Source: a virus. From it: a stretch of DNA of 30,993 bases. The DNA lies in IMG/VR virus record IMGVR_UViG_3300036831_000056, positions 1 to 30,993 of that record; one strand, 5' to 3'. Position 1 is the first letter of the stretch. Each line of letters starts with the position of its first letter. The notes below the pieces were generated by a model. It saw only the letters and a program-made list of their open reading frames with translations, searched no databases and was not told the origin of the DNA. Of the stretch, positions 1-6,544 are shown piece after piece. The position numbers and the translations under genes were made by a program.

Positions 1-16
1 CCGTTTCGCGGTCGGG

Positions 17-46
17 AAGTGGAAAGCGGCTGTTTGCACTCCACTT
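17..46. repeat. Inverted repeat downstream of last minus-strand gene
   Basis: A perfect 7-bp inverted repeat (AAGTGGA at 17-23, TCCACTT at 40-46) encloses a 16-nt loop. It begins 16 bp beyond the stop codon of the final minus-strand gene. It could act as a terminator or processing hairpin, or be part of a protein-binding or attachment site. There is no T-run after it, so a classical intrinsic terminator is not well supported. Bases 1-61 hold no gene that I can see. Confidence 0.3.
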
Positions 47-61
47 ATGCGAAATCTGAGG

Positions 62-475
62 CTAGGAGTCACTTCCGGCCTCTCGCTGCTCCGAAGTTGC
101 TCCCGAAAGCGGTTCGGTAAGAGCGAGCATCCGGCGCATGTTGTCGCTCATCACGTTGTCGAATTCCGCCATCTTCCGAAGGTGGTGCGGGAGCTTTCGG
201 TATCGCTCCTGGCGGATCCGTTCCCGCTCTGACTCGGGCAGCCCGTCGAACCAGCGCTGCTCTGCCAGGCTGAAGTCGCGCTCCCGCTGTTCCTCTGAGA
301 GTCGGAATCGCGCAAGGCCAGCTACGGCGCTCAGATTGCTCGGCACCTCGACCTCAAGCTTGACTGCCTCGACGTAGCCAAACCGCGGATGCATACAGCT
401 CTCTCCCATCTCCGGGTCTTCGCTGACTTGCCGCTCGCAGATCGGGCACACGTAGACGATGAACCGCTCAGCCAT
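62..475 (-). CDS. Small zinc-ribbon-like protein, unknown function
   Basis: A 137-aa protein. I place the start at the ATG at 475 because it overlaps the previous gene's stop by 8 bp, the same overlap as the gene pair before it, and because the open frame upstream is low-complexity Arg/Ser/Pro shadow of that gene. Near the N-terminus are a CPIC pair (about residues 10-13) and a CMH motif (Cys27, His29), which look like zinc ligands. The rest is charged and helical, rich in Glu/Arg. It is the last gene of the int-containing early operon. No specific function can be assigned; a DNA- or protein-binding accessory role would fit a zinc ribbon. Confidence 0.7.
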   Translation of the reverse strand: MAERFIVYVCPICERQVSEDPEMGESCMHPRFGYVEAVKLEVEVPSNLSAVAGLARFRLSEEQRERDFSLAEQRWFDGLPESERERIRQERYRKLPHHLRKMAEFDNVMSDNMRRMLALTEPLSGATSEQREAGSDS

Positions 476-734
476 GCTTTGCCACCGACCTCTCGGCGCC
501 GCGCCGTAGGACTTCAGCGGGCTTCGTGTCGGCCCGGAATAGAAGCTCGCTGCCATCCCATACGTAGCGGACGCCCGAGCCGTCCTCGAGCGGGAGAACG
601 ATCTCCGAACCCTTGGCGGCGGCCTGGATCGTGTCGAGCATCCCCTGGGCCGCCTCTCGCTCCTCGCCGTAGAGATCGCGCAGGGTGTCCAGCGTGTAGA
701 CGGTCGGTTGATCTGAGACGGTCTTGTCAGCCAT
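468..734 (-). CDS. Hypothetical 88-aa early protein
   Basis: An 88-aa soluble protein. The start at 734 overlaps the preceding membrane-protein gene's stop by 8 bp. The N-terminal half is predicted helical and acidic; the C-terminal half has a pattern (VLPLEDGSGVRYVWDGSELL) suggesting a short beta-hairpin. I do not recognise the family. It is co-transcribed with the integrase upstream and the zinc-ribbon gene downstream. Confidence 0.65.
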   Translation of the reverse strand: MADKTVSDQPTVYTLDTLRDLYGEEREAAQGMLDTIQAAAKGSEIVLPLEDGSGVRYVWDGSELLFRADTKPAEVLRRGAERSVAKHG

Positions 735-930
735 CGAGTCCCAGCCAGCCTTTCCAGATTGCGACTCGGAGCGTGACGAAGATGTAGGCGACCAGAACCA
801 CTGGGAAGGTCCATGGCGCAATGTTGTAGTAGGCCAGCGTTGCGGCAACTGAGCCGAGGAGTCCGTAGCCGATCACCGCCAAAGTCACACAGAGCAGCTC
901 GAAGGTGACGCTATCCCGGAGGCGGCTCAT
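727..930 (-). CDS. Two-TM membrane protein downstream of integrase
   Basis: A 67-aa protein with two hydrophobic segments (roughly residues 10-34 and 41-58), a basic N-terminus (MSRLRD) and a short polar tail. Its ATG overlaps the integrase stop codon (ATGA), so it is probably translationally coupled to the integrase. Small two-TM proteins next to phage integrases are common and often of unknown role; superinfection exclusion is one possibility, but nothing in the sequence proves it. It is far from the lysis block, so a holin role is less likely. Confidence 0.7.
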   Translation of the reverse strand: MSRLRDSVTFELLCVTLAVIGYGLLGSVAATLAYYNIAPWTFPVVLVAYIFVTLRVAIWKGWLGLDG

Positions 931-2054
931 CCCGTGGCCTCTTCTGCGCCGCCCTCAAGCCCCCGCAACTTCGGAGGAGCCGTGAAGACCCGCCGCATCT
1001 GCTGCCGTGCGATCTCGTCTCGCGGGTGGCCATAAGTTTCTTCAATTAGCTTGGTCCCTTGGTGCCCTAGCTGCTTGGCGATGGCCCAGAGTTCGACGCC
1101 TTCCTCGATCAGGAACGTGGCGCAGAAGTGGCGGAGCTCGTAGAAATCCATGCTGCCCTTGGTGCGCGCCGCTCGGAACTGTGCGCGGCGTCCCTCAGAG
1201 AGCGTGGCCTCGAACGCAACCCGGATCGGCTTCCAGTAGATCGAGAGCGCGGGCTGCGTGATTCGCTGGCCTTCCTTCCCGGCGAAGACATGCTCGGCGC
1301 GGGCGATGCGCGGCATATCCCGAAGCGCCTGAGCGGCCGGCGGCGGCAGGTAGACCAGGCGGGTCTTGCCGTTCTTCGGGGTCGTGAGGCGCCGCTTGTG
1401 GTACTGGCGCTGGACGTTGATCGTCTCGGCCTTGAAGTCGATGTCGCTCCAGTCGAGGCCGAATATCTCGCTCGGCCGCAGTCCCGTGTAGGCGGCGAAG
1501 AGGACCAGTGAGCGGAGCGTCGGTCCGAATGCCTCATCAGAAGCCAGCGCGACCTCGGCGAGTCCTTCCAGCTCCTCCTTTGTGATCGCCACGATGTTCT
1601 TGCGGCCGGATCCTGTCGTGATCCCGAGCCGCGCGAACGGGTTGTCGAGGATCAGGTCTTCATCCAGAGCGTCCGCGAAGAAGGCACGGAGGACCGACAC
1701 GTCTGACTTGTGGTCGCGGCCGTAGGTGCGAGCCATCTGCCGGGTGATCTCGTTGAGCTTCTTCGAGCCGTGTTCCTTGGCGAGAGCCTGAGCCGCTGCG
1801 TGGTACTTCTCGTTGGTCGACTCCTTGGGCCGCGGGAAGTCGCGCACCCAGCGATCCGCGAAGGATTTGACGGTCTCAAGGTGAGCGGGCAACCGCCGCA
1901 TTTCCTCGATCTTCATGATTGCCGCCGCAGTCGCTTCCTCTTGCGTGTCGAAGGTCCCCGCGTATGCCTTGGCGCCTCGGCCCGGTATGTAGGGCAGCGC
2001 GGTCCAGCGGTTGCCCACCTTCTTCACGCCGTAAGTCTTAGGCCGATTCGCCAT
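927..2054 (-). CDS. int: Tyrosine-family site-specific integrase
   Basis: A 375-aa phage integrase. Residues 1-55 look like the AP2-like arm-binding domain (GNRWTA...GTFDTQEEATAAA), residues 60-145 the SAM-like core-binding domain, and 150-350 the catalytic domain. Visible active-site residues are Arg193 (TGLRPSEI), Lys227 (TPKNGKT), Arg308 in YELRH, His331 (LGHQG) and nucleophile Tyr341 (ETYGHP). Tyr305 stands where the first His of HxxR often lies, a frequent variant in phage integrases. The length is normal for the family and the gene looks intact. It abuts the winged-helix gene upstream with no gap, so int and a possible xis are expressed together. The presence of int marks the phage as temperate. 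The att core could not be identified. Confidence 0.95.
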   Translation of the reverse strand: MANRPKTYGVKKVGNRWTALPYIPGRGAKAYAGTFDTQEEATAAAIMKIEEMRRLPAHLETVKSFADRWVRDFPRPKESTNEKYHAAAQALAKEHGSKKLNEITRQMARTYGRDHKSDVSVLRAFFADALDEDLILDNPFARLGITTGSGRKNIVAITKEELEGLAEVALASDEAFGPTLRSLVLFAAYTGLRPSEIFGLDWSDIDFKAETINVQRQYHKRRLTTPKNGKTRLVYLPPPAAQALRDMPRIARAEHVFAGKEGQRITQPALSIYWKPIRVAFEATLSEGRRAQFRAARTKGSMDFYELRHFCATFLIEEGVELWAIAKQLGHQGTKLIEETYGHPRDEIARQQMRRVFTAPPKLRGLEGGAEEATG

Positions 2055-2288
2055 CTACGCCACGCTCCTTCCGTTTTCGGCCAGCCAGGACCGGCACTCG
2101 GACGGGGAGAACATACGCCGACCGCGCCGGTCCAGGGTCGACGGCATCCCCTCGCCTACGCGCTGCTCGATCCAGCGCGTCGAGCGGCTCAGCATTTGAG
2201 CGAGCCGCTTCTTGCTGACATCGAACTCCGCGCGGGTTCCGAAGTCGACGACGGCGAGGTTGCCTTCTTCCGCAACGAGACCGCGCAT
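2055..2288 (-). CDS. Winged-helix DNA-binding protein, excisionase-like
   Basis: A 77-aa protein. Residues 24-75 fit a MerR/Xis-type winged helix: a start like FDVSKKRLAQMLSRSTRWIE (helix-turn-helix), a basic wing (DRRGRRMFSP) and a final helix (ECRSWLAENG). Proteins of this kind act as recombination directionality factors, or as small terminase subunits of the Nu1 type. Its position directly against the integrase start favours the excisionase role; this is inferred from context. Its start overlaps the previous stop as TAATG, indicating coupled translation. Confidence 0.7.
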   Translation of the reverse strand: MRGLVAEEGNLAVVDFGTRAEFDVSKKRLAQMLSRSTRWIEQRVGEGMPSTLDRRGRRMFSPSECRSWLAENGRSVA

Positions 2289-2524
2289 TAGCCGAGCTCA
2301 CCGTCGGGAGCCGGCGGCAGACCATCGAAAGCGTCCAGAGCGGCGCGCAGGTCGTCGGCGTTGAACGTGTTGATGCGCGAGTAGTCCTGATCCTTCCGAG
2401 TGACAAAACTGAGCAGGTTGCCATCTCGGTAAACACGCACCGGGGAACCTTGCCAAGTCCTTCGCATCCGACTCCGCGATGGGATCTCCAGCCACTCTTG
2501 CTGTTTGCGGATGACCAGTCCCAC
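2288..2524 (-). CDS. Hypothetical 78-aa protein
   Basis: A 78-aa protein without a recognised domain. The N-terminal half is basic (KQQEWLEIPSRSRMRRTW) with a probable beta-strand pair around PVRVYRDGNLLSFVTRKDQ; the C-terminus is acidic and helical. It ends in a TAATG overlap with the winged-helix gene and starts at the stop of the 63-aa gene upstream, so it sits in the middle of the early operon. The basic, beta-rich character would be compatible with nucleic-acid binding, but that is only a guess. Confidence 0.65.
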   Translation of the reverse strand: MGLVIRKQQEWLEIPSRSRMRRTWQGSPVRVYRDGNLLSFVTRKDQDYSRINTFNADDLRAALDAFDGLPPAPDGELG

Positions 2525-2715
2525 TACGCAGCCTTCTCCATCTGAGGCTCAGGCTGCCGTTCGTGGTAGCCGCCTCTCCCGCGCTCGATGTTGACCGCCC
2601 GCTCAAGACGGGACCGGCCAGCAGCGGCGTGAGGATCGTGGAAGTCGGAGTCGTCGTAGCGCCGCAGCATCGCCTCGGCCTCCTCGATGGTGAACTCGAC
2701 CAAGACGCCCATCAT
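2524..2715 (-). CDS. Hypothetical 63-aa protein
   Basis: A 63-aa protein that may start at either of two tandem ATGs (2715 or 2712). It contains a helical acidic segment (FTIEEAEAMLRRYDDSDF) followed by a His/Arg-rich stretch. The first ATG overlaps the stop of the preceding gene (ATGA). No family is recognised. Its compactness and embedding in the operon support a real gene rather than a shadow frame. Confidence 0.6.
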   Translation of the reverse strand: MMGVLVEFTIEEAEAMLRRYDDSDFHDPHAAAGRSRLERAVNIERGRGGYHERQPEPQMEKAA

Positions 2716-2927
2716 GCGGACCTCAGAGACGGGGCGAACTCTTTTTCGGCCTGCTCCAAGGCCTCGCGGATGTCGGAGAAGCTGACCTCCGAGCCGTGGC
2801 GGCCGCTCAGAATGGCAACCGAACCTGGATGCCCGGCTTCCCGCAGATCGATGCTGTGCGGCGCCTCGCTGCCAGGCTCTACCGCAGGGACGGTGATTAC
2901 GGTGTCCTTCTCAACCCGTACGGGCAT
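2712..2927 (-). CDS. Hypothetical 71-aa protein
   Basis: A 71-aa soluble protein preceded by a good Shine-Dalgarno (GAGGAGGAG about 5-10 nt before the ATG at 2927), and overlapping the end of the exonuclease gene by 17 bp. The N-terminal half is beta-like (RVEKDTVITVPAVEP); the C-terminal half is an acidic helix (SDIREALEQAEKEF). It follows the exonuclease and precedes other small early genes; the function is unknown. Confidence 0.65.
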   Translation of the reverse strand: MPVRVEKDTVITVPAVEPGSEAPHSIDLREAGHPGSVAILSGRHGSEVSFSDIREALEQAEKEFAPSLRSA

Positions 2928-4071
2928 CCCGCTCCTCCTCGGTCAGTTTGCGTTTCCCGAACTTGCTGCTCGGCCGGCTCCTGACGTAGCTCTCGATTCG
3001 GATCGGCTTGCCGTCTTCTTCGTCTTGCTCGATCCGGTCCCAATCGGTGACCCGTGTGGACTCCTGCTTCACATCGAACGCGAAGTCACCGACCACAATT
3101 GGCTTCCCGGTCTCCTTGACCCGCTCCCGACAAATGGTCTGGTAGCGGCCTTTCTCACGCTCCAGGGCCATCAACTGTGAGAAGGCATCCTCAGCGTCCT
3201 CGTCGGTGTCGACGGTCTCTACCTCCCGGAGATGAGCTGGAATCGGGCACTCAGACTGGGCGGGGCAGGTAGCGCACCAGGAACCGTCCCGCGCATCCCA
3301 CTTACCGGACGTAAGCGACTCCTCGAAGTGCTCAATGTTCCGTTCCAGTGAGCCCCGGAACTCGGCGAGCTCTGAGCGGGTCCAAGATGCTTCGCGCTCG
3401 ACCAGCGGCCCCTCCTTGGTCCTGTAACGCGGGTACTTCTCGAAGAACCAGACCGTGTTGATGCCTGCACCCAGGATGAGGCCGCTCTCCTGTTGGAAGC
3501 CATCGAGCAGCGCCAGTCCGTACGCCTGCCCCTGGAAGCCGCGCTCTACGTCCTCCTTGTTGCGGACGTTCAGGGACGTCTTGTAGTCGTGGACGTACAG
3601 CGTGTCGTCCTGAACCTCCAGCATGTCGAGGTGGCAGGTGAAGCGCCAGCCGCAAAGGTCGACCTCGAGCGGCACCTCGACGCCGATGAGGTTCTCCAGG
3701 TCCAAGACCGTGGCCTCTGCCCAGTTCCAGGCCATGAGGCGGACCGCATCTTGCTGGGCGGTCGGCAGAACAAGCTCCGTGTGATCCCGCATCACCGCAT
3801 CTGCCAGATCGCGCGCAACTTCACCGGGCATGATCGGCTCGCCGTGGTCGATCATTTCTTCCGTCGCACGCTGGGCGAAGAGGTGGAAGGCCGAGCCGCG
3901 ATCCATTGCCACTGAGGTCGTCTGGTATTTGAGGCTCAGGTAGGCGGACCTTGGGCAATGGTCAAAGAGCGCCATGAGGGACTGCCTCAGCGTCTCGGGC
4001 GGCTCGGGCGGCTCGATGTTGGTCTCGACGGGCGGGAAGTCGCGGAGGTTGAGCGGGGCGAGGGTCGTCAC
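2911..4071 (-). CDS. PD-(D/E)XK exonuclease, RecB/Cas4-like with Fe-S cysteines
   Basis: A nuclease of the RecB/AddB/Cas4 group. I prefer the GTG at 4071 (386 aa): it overlaps the stop of the 27-aa gene upstream as GTGA and has GGAG 8-9 nt before it. An ATG at 4089 would add six residues but has no ribosome site. Numbered from the GTG, catalytic motifs are His63 (RGSAFH), Glu132, Asp149 (HLD) and Asp162-x-Lys164 (VHDYKT). Cys39 (HCPRS) together with the C-terminal cluster CATCPAQSECP matches the split four-cysteine Fe-S site of AddB/Cas4 enzymes. Next to a Rad52/Sak-type annealing protein it probably makes single-stranded DNA for phage recombination (a Red-like pair). Confidence 0.85.
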   Translation of the reverse strand: MTTLAPLNLRDFPPVETNIEPPEPPETLRQSLMALFDHCPRSAYLSLKYQTTSVAMDRGSAFHLFAQRATEEMIDHGEPIMPGEVARDLADAVMRDHTELVLPTAQQDAVRLMAWNWAEATVLDLENLIGVEVPLEVDLCGWRFTCHLDMLEVQDDTLYVHDYKTSLNVRNKEDVERGFQGQAYGLALLDGFQQESGLILGAGINTVWFFEKYPRYRTKEGPLVEREASWTRSELAEFRGSLERNIEHFEESLTSGKWDARDGSWCATCPAQSECPIPAHLREVETVDTDEDAEDAFSQLMALEREKGRYQTICRERVKETGKPIVVGDFAFDVKQESTRVTDWDRIEQDEEDGKPIRIESYVRSRPSSKFGKRKLTEEERDARTG

Positions 4072-4151
4072 CGATCCCGCTCCACCCATATCGTCGCGCC
4101 AACGCCGATCAGAGCCGCAGCGAAGAAGAGCAGGCCCAAGAGGTCAGCCAT
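4068..4151 (-). CDS. 27-aa single-TM peptide between annealase and exonuclease
   Basis: A very short gene: an ATG at 4151 overlaps the annealing-protein stop by 8 bp, the same overlap seen for two other gene pairs in the early operon. It ends in a GTGA overlap with the exonuclease GTG. The product, MADLLGLLFFAAALIGVGAT plus a charged tail WVERDR, is one hydrophobic segment, so a membrane micropeptide is expected. The start-stop coupling on both sides is the best evidence that it is translated. The function is unknown; it could also be merely a coupling leader for exonuclease translation. Confidence 0.55.
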   Translation of the reverse strand: MADLLGLLFFAAALIGVGATIWVERDR

Positions 4152-4944
4152 TCGACCGCTCCTCAAGACCCGCGACCAGTTTTTCCAGTTCCTCGTGTGA
4201 GTGCGCAGCGCCGGCGAGGGCCCGTTTAAAGGCCGCAGGGGTCATCCCTTTGCGCTGGTCTTTGTCGAGGCCCGTGTAGAGCTTCCCAGCGGCATCAGCG
4301 AGCGCCTTGGCCTTGGCGTCGTTCAGCGGCTCAGGCTGCTCTGAGAGTTCTGGCTGCGCAGACGCGGGCTCCTCGGCCTCAACGTCTCCGACGGCTCCCT
4401 CTACATCGCCGTGATCGAGGACCGGGCCGAACATCTTCTCCCCCGTCTTCTTCAACCATTCTGAGTAGCCCTCGGCCAGTTTCGTGCGGCCCTTGTCGGT
4501 CAGCTTGAAACGGTCCTTGCCTTTCTCGGTTTTCCCGTCCGCCGCAAGGTGCCCGTTGTCGGTCGAGAGGAACAGTTTCGGTAGGGCGTACAGCGAGACG
4601 CCGACGCCGAATTTCACGGCTGCACGTTTGAACGCGTCCGAGTAGAGACCCTTTCCTTCGTAGCCGCTCCCCACATCGAGCCGGGTGATTCCGTCAACCG
4701 TGAGTCGGCAGAGCAGACCCTTGCCTCCAGCGATTGCCTCGTACTCGTCCGACCACAGATGCGGGCAAACGTGGTTGAGTCGCTCGGCAGCGAGGCGGGC
4801 GTCGATGTGAGGGACTACGAGCTTGCCGGTCTGGACTTTCCAGCGAACTGCCTCCGCGGTGAAGGGGCGCCGGAGATGAACCGCAGCCTCGCGGATGGTG
4901 TCGACGGGCAGGAGAACCCCGCCAAGTTTCGCGTTGTCCGTCAC
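4144..4944 (-). CDS. Rad52/Sak-type single-strand annealing protein
   Basis: A 266-aa protein. Residues about 30-130 carry the Rad52/Sak signature: a basic N-terminal region, NHVCPHLWSDEYE, LTVDGITRLDVGSG, and the hallmark YSDAFKRAAVKFGVGVSLY. The remaining half is acidic, Pro/Glu-rich linker plus a helical C-terminus, as in many phage annealases where it contacts ssDNA-binding protein. These proteins anneal complementary ssDNA for phage recombination and genome circularisation. The gene is followed by the exonuclease, and its start overlaps the Cro-like gene stop (ATGA), placing it first among the early genes proper. Confidence in the superfamily is high; the exact subfamily is inferred. Confidence 0.85.
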   Translation of the reverse strand: MTDNAKLGGVLLPVDTIREAAVHLRRPFTAEAVRWKVQTGKLVVPHIDARLAAERLNHVCPHLWSDEYEAIAGGKGLLCRLTVDGITRLDVGSGYEGKGLYSDAFKRAAVKFGVGVSLYALPKLFLSTDNGHLAADGKTEKGKDRFKLTDKGRTKLAEGYSEWLKKTGEKMFGPVLDHGDVEGAVGDVEAEEPASAQPELSEQPEPLNDAKAKALADAAGKLYTGLDKDQRKGMTPAAFKRALAGAAHSHEELEKLVAGLEERSNG

Positions 4945-5171
4945 GCCGCTGCGCCTTCCACGACCCAGCCCAGATCCTCTTCGGAGAGCTTCAGGGCCTT
5001 CGCGATTTTCCTGCGACGGTCGGGCGGTGGCTTCTTGCCCTGGCGGTAATCAGCGATCAGCCGCCGGTCGATGCCGGTCTGCTCTGCGAACTCCACGGTC
5101 TTGATCTCGCGGAGCCAGAGGACGTAATCGAGAGGGACCTTCCCGGCGGGTGTTGAGTAGCCACTGGACAC
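4941..5171 (-). CDS. Cro-like HTH regulator, first gene of lytic operon
   Basis: A 76-aa XRE-type DNA-binding protein when started at the GTG at 5171. A longer frame to 5231 exists but would run through the promoter. The helix-turn-helix lies around REIKTVEFAEQTGIDRRLIADYRQGKKPPP, followed by a helix (KIAKALKLSEEDLGW). The GTG is 7 nt after a TATACT -10 box, so the mRNA is probably leaderless. Its operator-like half-sites overlap the first codons. It faces the plus-strand repressor gene and leads the annealase/exonuclease/int operon by an ATGA overlap, the position expected of Cro. Target sites and partner repressor remain inferred. Confidence 0.75.
   Translation of the reverse strand: MSSGYSTPAGKVPLDYVLWLREIKTVEFAEQTGIDRRLIADYRQGKKPPPDRRRKIAKALKLSEEDLGWVVEGAAA
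5159..5169. promoter_or_regulatory. Degenerate copy of the 11-bp palindromic operator
   Basis: AGCCACTGGAC: one half-site (GTCCA on the minus strand) is intact, the other deviates at two positions. It lies within the first codons of the Cro-like gene, just downstream of its promoter. It partially overlaps a second half-site-like element, ACTGAAT at 5171-5177. It is weaker evidence than the other copies and is listed because it sits in the switch. Confidence 0.35.
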
Positions 5172-5178
5172 TGAATGC

Positions 5179-5208
5179 AGTATAGGCAGACCGTCCGGCG
5201 GAACGCAA
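5179..5208 (-). promoter_or_regulatory. Lytic (cro-side) sigma70-type promoter
   Basis: On the minus strand: -35 TTGCGT (5203-5208), an 18-bp spacer, -10 TATACT (5179-5184). Transcription should begin about 7 nt downstream, at or next to the GTG start at 5171, giving a leaderless message. This is the best-looking promoter in the window and drives the early operon. Confidence 0.7.
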
Positions 5209-5259
5209 GCAAACGCTGGCTTTTGTCGCACAATCGCCGGAAAGAGCGTAGTGTTTCGT

Positions 5260-5270
5260 GTCTAGTGAAC
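5260..5270. promoter_or_regulatory. Palindromic operator in the switch region
   Basis: GTCTAGTGAAC, fitting GTYYA-S-TRRAC. It lies in the divergent region, 37 bp upstream of the repressor ATG, where it could autoregulate the repressor promoter or, with 5159-5169, the lytic promoter. Related copies sit at 7817, 22701 and 30082. Confidence 0.6.
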
Positions 5271-5306
5271 GGCATACAGACGCTCCAGCGCATAAAACTC
5301 CGGGTT

Positions 5307-5606
5307 ATGAAGAGCACCAAGCCACTGCCAGAGACGTTGCGGTCCCTGATGGAGATGAGCGAAATCGGGACGAACGAGTTGGGGCGCCGCTGTCAGGCGA
5401 AAGGGTGGGGATCTCCGAGTGCGATCAGTCTGGTCACGCAGGGCCAGCTCAAACCGTCGCTCGCAGCTATTGAGGGTCTTGCCAGGGGTCTGGGGGTTGA
5501 GCCGGAGACGTTTGCGGAGTATCGGCTTGGGATGGCGCGCCGGAAGCTAGATCCAGACGTTGTCGGTCTGCACGCGGCTCTGCGGGAGCTTGAGCGCATC
5601 TCTTAG
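5307..5606 (+). CDS. CI-like HTH repressor (lysogeny maintenance)
   Basis: A 99-aa plus-strand protein, the only clearly plus-strand gene here. I chose the ATG at 5307 because the upstream in-frame extension is the regulatory region. An XRE-type HTH is visible: IGTNELGRRCQAKGWGSPSA, then ISLVTQGQLKPSLAAIEGLA (recognition helix and following helix). The C-terminal FAEYRLGMARRKLDPDVVGL resembles small actinobacterial HTH proteins, as far as I recall. There is no peptidase (LexA/CI-type) domain, so induction is unlikely to be by RecA-stimulated self-cleavage. Opposed to the Cro-like gene across 135 bp, it is most simply the prophage repressor. The ribosome-binding site is poor (CTCCGGGTT), which may keep expression low. 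Confidence 0.8.
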   Translation: MKSTKPLPETLRSLMEMSEIGTNELGRRCQAKGWGSPSAISLVTQGQLKPSLAAIEGLARGLGVEPETFAEYRLGMARRKLDPDVVGLHAALRELERIS

Positions 5607-5634
5607 CGGCGACGCGCTCTGTATCGACGCCGCT
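5605..5634 (+). terminator. Hairpin at the end of the repressor gene
   Basis: An AGCGGCG/CGCCGCT perfect 7-bp stem (5605-5611 with 5628-5634), extended by two more pairs across an A-A mismatch, overlaps the repressor stop codon. It has no T-run, so rho-independent termination is only possible, not certain. Confidence 0.35.
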
Positions 5635-5885
5635 GAGCTCCGCGAAGCACCAGACGGCGCTTCCTGGTTGGGTGTGGCTGAGAAGGGCCGCGAGGAGGAA
5701 ACAGATTCCTCGTGCCAGTCCAAACGCCGTGTCGCGCACTGCTCGTCTCACGAAAGCCCCCCTGCCCCGGGATCAATGGCTTGCCGAGTGACGAGTAAAC
5801 GCTTAACGGCTACGCGTGTCTACCGGGGAGTTTTGGGTAGAGGCCGCATTTTGCGGACGTTCTGCGCCTCGCCGTGGCCGAATAG
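5607..5885. other. Gene-free gap between convergent repressor and late operon
   Basis: This 279-bp stretch lies between the converging ends of the repressor gene and the late minus-strand operon. I see no convincing gene. It holds several short inverted repeats: GAGGAA/TTCCTC (5695-5711), TCTACC/GGTAGA (5819-5841) and CCGCA-TTT-TGCGG (5844-5856). The last is about 30 bp past the final late gene and may help end that transcript. Part of the strand opposite can be read as an open frame with a hydrophobic start, but it runs antisense into the repressor and is not believed. Confidence 0.5.
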
Positions 5886-6122
5886 CTAGCCGCCGAGTGC
5901 CTGGGAGAGCGACCGCTTGCCGCCTTTGCCGAGCACCTTGTTGGCCTTGGCAACGATGGCTGCGTACTGCGCCTGAGAGATCCGCTTGGCGTCGAGAGCC
6001 TGTTTCGCTCGAGCCTTTGCGTTGGCCGCGTGGCTCGGGTCGGGCACTGGGTAGGAGCGGTTCGGGCCCGCGAACTGCGACTTCTTCAGTCCCTTGCGCC
6101 GGGCTGTGGAGAGTTCACTCAT
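5886..6122 (-). CDS. Small basic phage protein with FAGPxRSYP motif
   Basis: A 78-aa, Lys/Ala-rich protein. Its N-terminal third contains ARRKGLKKSQFAGPNRSYP followed by VPDPSHAANAKARAKQA. This reminds me of a conserved segment found in many phage and bacterial proteins (xFAxPxxRxYPxxDxxHxxNAxAR), where it is usually part of larger virion or head-maturation proteins. Here it is almost a stand-alone segment. It is the last gene of the late operon; its ATG overlaps the stop of the preceding gene. The exact role is unknown. Confidence 0.65.
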   Translation of the reverse strand: MSELSTARRKGLKKSQFAGPNRSYPVPDPSHAANAKARAKQALDAKRISQAQYAAIVAKANKVLGKGGKRSLSQALGG

Positions 6123-6343
6123 TTCGCCTTCATCGCCATTTGCATCGCGGCCTTTTCGCTCATCCCTTTGGCCCGCAGCCTTTTGTAGAGCGCTTTCTGC
6201 TTGGCGCTCATGGTGCTCATGCTGGCGCCTTTCTTCAGGGCTTGGGCGAGACCGCCGGGTGCTTCTTTCGCCTCGGCAGCCTCTTCAGCGGGCGTCTCAG
6301 GCGCCTCGCCTTCCTCTTTGTCGGGGTAGGCGCCAGTTGCCAT
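6119..6343 (-). CDS. Hypothetical 74-aa protein, acidic then basic
   Basis: A 74-aa protein with a strongly acidic Ala/Glu/Pro N-terminal half and a basic, Met-rich C-terminal half (KQKALYKRLRAKGMSEKAAM). The C-terminus looks like a short amphipathic helix pair. It directly abuts the stop of the TM protein before it and overlaps the 78-aa gene after it. No family is recognised. Confidence 0.6.
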   Translation of the reverse strand: MATGAYPDKEEGEAPETPAEEAAEAKEAPGGLAQALKKGASMSTMSAKQKALYKRLRAKGMSEKAAMQMAMKAK

Positions 6344-6535
6344 TTACTTCGTCCCTCGGCCGGCACCGTTGCGAGCGACGCCGATCTGGCCCGCCCCGAT
6401 GCCGACGACACCGACCGCGGCGAGAGCCTGGAAGACGGTGAGGTCGTGGTTGAGGTAGGCCACCAGCGCGATGACCACGCCTGCGATGTGGGTCAGCGTG
6501 GCGACGGGGAGATGGTCGATCAGTTTTTCGAACAT
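6344..6535 (-). CDS. Two-TM holin-like membrane protein
   Basis: A 63-aa protein with two hydrophobic stretches (about residues 13-28 and 35-55: LTHIAGVVIALVAYLNHD and VFQALAAVGVVGIGAGQIGV) and a basic tail (RNGAGRGTK). Size, topology and place just after the amidase and metalloprotease genes are those of a class II-type holin, though small TM proteins of unrelated role are common here. It is one of three or more candidate membrane proteins in this lysis block. Confidence 0.65.
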   Translation of the reverse strand: MFEKLIDHLPVATLTHIAGVVIALVAYLNHDLTVFQALAAVGVVGIGAGQIGVARNGAGRGTK

Positions 6536-6544
6536 GATTGCCTT

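Noticed and set aside
5467-5751. Minus-strand frame beginning with a signal-peptide-like hydrophobic stretch
   Set aside because: It runs antisense through half of the well-supported repressor gene, has no ribosome site, and its later part is typical shadow-frame composition.
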